From Methylobacterium sp. PvR107 (GTDB taxonomy: Bacteria > Pseudomonadota > Alphaproteobacteria > Rhizobiales > Beijerinckiaceae), in the NCBI RefSeq assembly GCF_017833295.1, contig NZ_JAFIBW010000001.1, forward strand, positions 6,076,001 to 6,140,000: a stretch of 64,000 nt of DNA, given 5' to 3'. The position numbers and the translations under genes were made by a program. Under the pieces are notes generated by a model that saw nothing but the letters and a program-made list of their open reading frames with translations, was not told where the DNA came from and made no database searches. The stretch's first letter is position 1; each line of letters begins with the position of its first letter. This document shows, one piece after another, positions 61,274-64,000 of this stretch.

Positions 61274-62088
61274 CCGACGACGAAACTCTCCTGCTCCTCA
61301 GCGCCTACGCGGATGGCGAGCTGTCGCCCGGCGAGGTCCTGGCCATGGAGCGCCGCCTCGCGGCCGAGCCCGGAGCACGGGTTGCCGCGGAGCGTCTGCG
61401 CACCCTCTCGACGGCGCTGCGCGAGACCCTGGCCGGCCCCCCCGCCCCGGAGGCCCTGCGGGCGCGCGTGATCCAGGGGATCGGCTTCGCAGATCCGCCG
61501 CCCGAGCGCGCAGCGGACGGCTCTCGGGGAGATTCCGGGGGAGGCTGGCGCGGGTCCTGGCGCGGGTCCTGGCGCGGCTCCTGGCAGGCGCTGGCCGCGA
61601 CGCTCCTTCTCGGCCTCGTCGGCGGCGCCACGCTCGGCAGCGGCGCCTATCGCGATCGCCCCGAGCCGCCGGCCACGATCGAGGCCGTGCTGGCCGGCCA
61701 CCTGCGCGGCCTCGCGGCGCCGCAGCCCTTCGACATCGCCTCCTCCGACCGGCACGTGGTCAAGCCCTGGTTCAACGGGCGGACGACCATCGCCCCCGAC
61801 GCGCCGGACCTCGCCGACCAGGGCTTCCCGCTGATCGGCGGCCGGGTCGACATCGTCACCCACACGCCCGTGCCGACCCTCGTCTATCGCCGGGACCGGC
61901 ACGTGATCAGCGTCACGGTGGTCCCGGCCGCCGACAGTCCGCCGGCCGACGAGGAGCGGCGGGACGGGTCCACGATCGTGCGCTGGAGCCTCGGCGATCT
62001 GACCTACTGGGCGGTGTCCGACCTGAACGCGCGCGACCTGCGCGGCTTCGTCGATCTATTCCGGTCCCGGACCGGGCGGCCGGGATAG
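61270..62088 (+). CDS. Transmembrane anti-sigma factor
   Basis: A 272-residue protein with an N-terminal anti-sigma-type helical region (LLLLSAYADGELSPGEVLAMERRLA), a central membrane helix (WQALAATLLLGLVGGATLG), and a periplasmic domain (VKPWFNGRTTIAPDAPDLADQGFPLIGGRVDIV in part, VYRRDRHVISVTVVP). Between the first part and the helix, a GSWR repeat has expanded. The ATGA overlap with the sigma gene implies coupled, equal synthesis. The signal is unknown. Confidence 0.85.
   Translation: MTDDETLLLLSAYADGELSPGEVLAMERRLAAEPGARVAAERLRTLSTALRETLAGPPAPEALRARVIQGIGFADPPPERAADGSRGDSGGGWRGSWRGSWRGSWQALAATLLLGLVGGATLGSGAYRDRPEPPATIEAVLAGHLRGLAAPQPFDIASSDRHVVKPWFNGRTTIAPDAPDLADQGFPLIGGRVDIVTHTPVPTLVYRRDRHVISVTVVPAADSPPADEERRDGSTIVRWSLGDLTYWAVSDLNARDLRGFVDLFRSRTGRPG
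61549..61584 (+). repeat. In-gene 12-bp tandem repeat
   Basis: Three copies of cgcgggtcctgg (the third reads cgcggctcctgg) at 61549-61560, 61561-61572 and 61573-61584 encode RGSW repeats just before the membrane helix of the anti-sigma factor. Length variation here would change the linker without shifting frame. Confidence 0.8.
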
Positions 62089-62097
62089 GATGTCCCA

Positions 62098-62123
62098 GGA
62101 ATAAAGTTCATCGCCGTACGGTT
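62098..62123 (+). promoter_or_regulatory. ECF-type promoter GGAATAAAG-N12-CGGTT
   Basis: GGAAT (62098-62102) and CGGTT (62119-62123), 16 bp apart, lie ten bp after the anti-sigma stop and 40 bp before the LuxR-type gene start. It is an exact copy of the arrangement at 60609-60634. Confidence 0.6.
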
Positions 62124-62163
62124 ACTCACTCTATCGCCCCATCGATTTGATGAGGATCCGCGC

Positions 62164-62937
62164 GTGATCGCCGAAATCGGACCGAATACGGCAATATCCG
62201 GAGACGTATCCGGATCCGCGCCCAAACCCGTGCGGGCTTGGCGGCTCATCGCCGGTGGGAGCGACCGCACCGCCTTCGACCCGGGGCTCGTCGAGACGGC
62301 GCTCCAGCTGCTGATCGAGCATTTCGAGCAGGGTCTGGCGGTCACCGACCGGTGCGGACGCGTGCAGTTCCTGAATCGTGCCGCCCGCGCCTATCTCGGC
62401 CGGGGCCTGCTGCGCCTCGAGCAGGGCTGCCTGCGCGGGACCAAGCCCGCGGACGCCGCGGCCCTGCGCAGGATCGTTGCGGACGCCGCCGCCGGGCATG
62501 GCGGCTCGGCGCGCCTCGAAGGCGAGGGCGCTCCGCTGCTGGTCGCCGCCTGCGCGATCCTGCCCTCCGCCGGCGCGGTCCCCGGGGGCGCCGTGCTCCT
62601 GCGTCTCGTCGATCCCGCGGCGGCGCGGCTGCCGACCGCCGCAATGCTCCAGGAGCAGTTCGGCTTCACCCCCGCCGAGGCGGCTCTGGCGGGGGACATC
62701 CTGGCCGGAAACGACCTCGCGGCGAGCGCGGCACGCCGCAGGATCACCCGGAACACGGCGCGCGTCCATCTGCGCCACCTCTTCGAGAAGACCGGCACCC
62801 GCCGGCAGGCGGAGCTGATGCGCCTGCTCCTGCTCTGCCCGCAGCCGATCGCCGCCGCACAATCTGGCGGCACCGAAATATCCGCTCCCGGGCCGCTCAG
62901 TCGTTCAAATGGGGGATGCGGATACAAGACAATATAG
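62164..62937 (+). CDS. LuxR-type regulator with PAS-like sensor domain
   Basis: A 257-residue protein. Residues 40-130 look like a PAS-type sensor (LLIEHFEQGLAVTDRCGRVQFLNRAARAYLG). The C-terminal 60 residues are a LuxR-type helix-turn-helix (FGFTPAEAALAGDILAGNDLAASAARRRITRNTARVHLRHLFEKTGT in part). GTG 62164 is the start. The upstream promoter matches that of the ECF sigma gene, so it is probably a sigma target and part of the same circuit. Confidence 0.8.
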   Translation: MIAEIGPNTAISGDVSGSAPKPVRAWRLIAGGSDRTAFDPGLVETALQLLIEHFEQGLAVTDRCGRVQFLNRAARAYLGRGLLRLEQGCLRGTKPADAAALRRIVADAAAGHGGSARLEGEGAPLLVAACAILPSAGAVPGGAVLLRLVDPAAARLPTAAMLQEQFGFTPAEAALAGDILAGNDLAASAARRRITRNTARVHLRHLFEKTGTRRQAELMRLLLLCPQPIAAAQSGGTEISAPGPLSRSNGGCGYKTI

Positions 62938-62996
62938 CGACGCTGACTCGGCCGATCGTGGACAAACCACAGATCTTTCGGCTCGACGGAGGCTGA

Positions 62997-63227
62997 ATGA
63001 TGATCTTCTCGCTCCTGAATTCTATCCAGAAGCGTCGCACGGCGGCGCGGAATTTCCGTGTCCTCTCGGCCCTCGACGACGAGATGCTCCACGATATTGG
63101 CCTGGACCGGCGGACGCTCCACACCTTCTGCGAGAACGGCTGCACGCACACACCCGTCCCGCAAAGCCGGCCGGACGCGCCCTTTGCGGCCGTGATGCCC
63201 CGCCCGCTGGGGGCCGCCTTCCGCTGA
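62997..63227 (+). CDS. DUF1127-family small protein
   Basis: A 76-residue protein with the DUF1127 sequence RRTAARNFRVLSALDDEMLHDIGLDRRTL. Such Arg-rich small proteins are numerous in alphaproteobacteria and some influence RNA or phosphate and nitrogen metabolism. GGAGG lies five bases before ATG 62997. The C-terminal half is variable. Confidence 0.75.
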   Translation: MMIFSLLNSIQKRRTAARNFRVLSALDDEMLHDIGLDRRTLHTFCENGCTHTPVPQSRPDAPFAAVMPRPLGAAFR

Positions 63228-63260
63228 ACGCCCGATCCGGGTGGCCACCCTCGGGGCCGC

Positions 63261-64000
63261 TCAGATCTCGAGGCAGATCTTGCCGAAGTGGCGGTTGCTC
63301 TCCTGGTGGCGGAACGCCGCGACGATCTCGTCGAGCGGGTAGCGGCTGTCGACCACCGGCCGCAGCCCGCAGGCCTCGATCCCGCGGACCATCGCGATCT
63401 GGTGGCGGCGGCTCCCGACCAGCACGCCCTGCAGGCGGATCTGCTTCAGGAGCGCCGGCACCAGGGGCAGCGCGCCCGCCACGCCTGTCAGGATGCCGAT
63501 CACCGAGATGTGGCCGGCGACCCGGACGGCGGCCATGGACTGTTCCAGCGTCGCCGGGCCGCCGACGTCGAGGACGTGGTCGACGCCGCGCCCGTCCGTC
63601 AGGCGCCGGGCGGTCTCGCCCCAGGCCGGGTCGGCGCGGTAATTGATGACATGGTCGGCGCCGAGACCGCGCAGGCGCTCCAGCTTGGCGTCGCTGGAGG
63701 AGGTGGCGATCACCGTGGCGCCCGCCGCCTTGGCGAATTGCAGGCCGAACAGCGACACGCCGCCGGTGCCCTGCACCAGCACGACGTCGCCGCTCGTCAG
63801 GCCGGCATCGGCGTGCAGCGCCCGCCACGCGGTCAGGCCGGCGGTGGTCAGCGTCGCCGCCTCGGCGTGATCCCAGCCCCGGGGCGCGCGGGTGAAGGCG
63901 GTGGCCGGTGCGGTCACCCGCTCGCGGGCGTAGCCGTCGACCCCGTCGCCCGGGACGGTGGCGAAGCCCTCGACCAGCGGCGTGCCCTCGAGCCAGGTCG
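63261..64000 (-). CDS. Zinc-type NAD(P) alcohol dehydrogenase (5' end beyond window)
   Basis: The C-terminal 246 residues of a medium-chain dehydrogenase: GVDGYARERVTAP, TTAGLTAWRALHADAGL, the cofactor motif VLVQGTGGVSLFGLQFAKAAG, VINYRADPAWGETARRLTDGRGVDHV in part and the end HFGKICLEI. The N-terminal zinc-binding part lies beyond position 64000. It is similar to quinone-oxidoreductase-like or allyl-alcohol dehydrogenases. Substrate unknown. Confidence 0.85.
   Translation of the reverse strand, partial: TWLEGTPLVEGFATVPGDGVDGYARERVTAPATAFTRAPRGWDHAEAATLTTAGLTAWRALHADAGLTSGDVVLVQGTGGVSLFGLQFAKAAGATVIATSSSDAKLERLRGLGADHVINYRADPAWGETARRLTDGRGVDHVLDVGGPATLEQSMAAVRVAGHISVIGILTGVAGALPLVPALLKQIRLQGVLVGSRRHQIAMVRGIEACGLRPVVDSRYPLDEIVAAFRHQESNRHFGKICLEI

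Noticed and set aside
1..64000. Prophage, integrative element or insertion sequence
   Set aside because: No integrase, transposase, phage structural gene or flanking direct repeat was seen; the tRNA at 42534 has no integrase next to it.

Overview
The window is about 70% GC, densely coded, and reads as a chromosomal accessory stretch of a Methylobacteriaceae bacterium (Methylobacterium or Methylorubrum; alphaproteobacteria, Rhizobiales). This placement rests on family content: EcfG/NepR general-stress proteins, DUF1127 and DUF6894 proteins, an Omp25-type barrel, a FecI-type sigma factor, MsuE/Ssu sulfonate genes, and many Cys- or Lys-rich small proteins typical of the group. It was inferred without any database search.

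Positions 1-7811 hold a non-phosphorylative sugar-acid cluster of the L-arabinose/D-galactose Weimberg or DeLey-Doudoroff type: the end of an IlvD/Edd-type sugar-acid dehydratase, a GntR/FCD regulator, an alpha-ketoglutarate semialdehyde dehydrogenase, an AraD1-family gene, a sugar 1-dehydrogenase, an OprB porin and an SMP-30 lactonase. The AraD1 gene is frameshifted by a 5-bp tandem duplication, the porin has an in-frame amber codon, and the lactonase is a remnant, so the pathway looks recently broken. Positions 8151-13677 hold an alkanesulfonate operon: MsuE-like reductase, two substrate-binding proteins, permease, ATPase and SsuD. A SulP-STAS-cNMP transporter follows.

Positions 17384-25475 are a hydroxamate siderophore locus: FecI-type sigma factor, MATE exporter, N-hydroxylase, IucB-type acyltransferase, and a divergent NRPS (MbtH-A-PCP-TE in one chain, no condensation domain) with a second acetyltransferase. 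Positions 25528-32410 are miscellaneous: SGNH hydrolase, SDR, PepSY protein, a lone molybdenum hydroxylase large subunit and an aldo/keto reductase. Positions 32689-35488 encode LarB, LarE and LarC, which build the nickel-pincer cofactor, next to a 14-bp tandem repeat and a Crp/Fnr regulator.

Positions 36811-41013 are stress-related: a YihY/BrkB protein, a frameshifted SDR, a protein that appears to join a NepR-like anti-sigma segment to an EcfG-type sigma factor, and a separate NepR homologue. A metallophosphoesterase, an AlkA-like glycosylase and a CAU-anticodon tRNA follow. Positions 44143-50337 carry a CzcA/CzcB heavy-metal efflux system with a Cys/His-rich small protein and an AraC regulator. 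Positions 50644-59554 hold mostly small hypothetical or membrane proteins, an AI-2E-type transporter with an extra C-terminal Rossmann-like domain, an Omp25-type protein and a Lys-rich DUF5872-type protein. Positions 60609-62937 are an ECF sigma/anti-sigma pair followed by a PAS-LuxR regulator; both units have the same GGAATAAAG-N12-CGGTT promoter. The window ends inside a zinc-type alcohol dehydrogenase.

Themes that recur are start/stop overlaps (GTGA, ATGA, TGATG) tying genes into operons, several single-lesion pseudogenes, and short palindromic repeats between genes. Motif-based regulatory calls were made by eye and are tentative.
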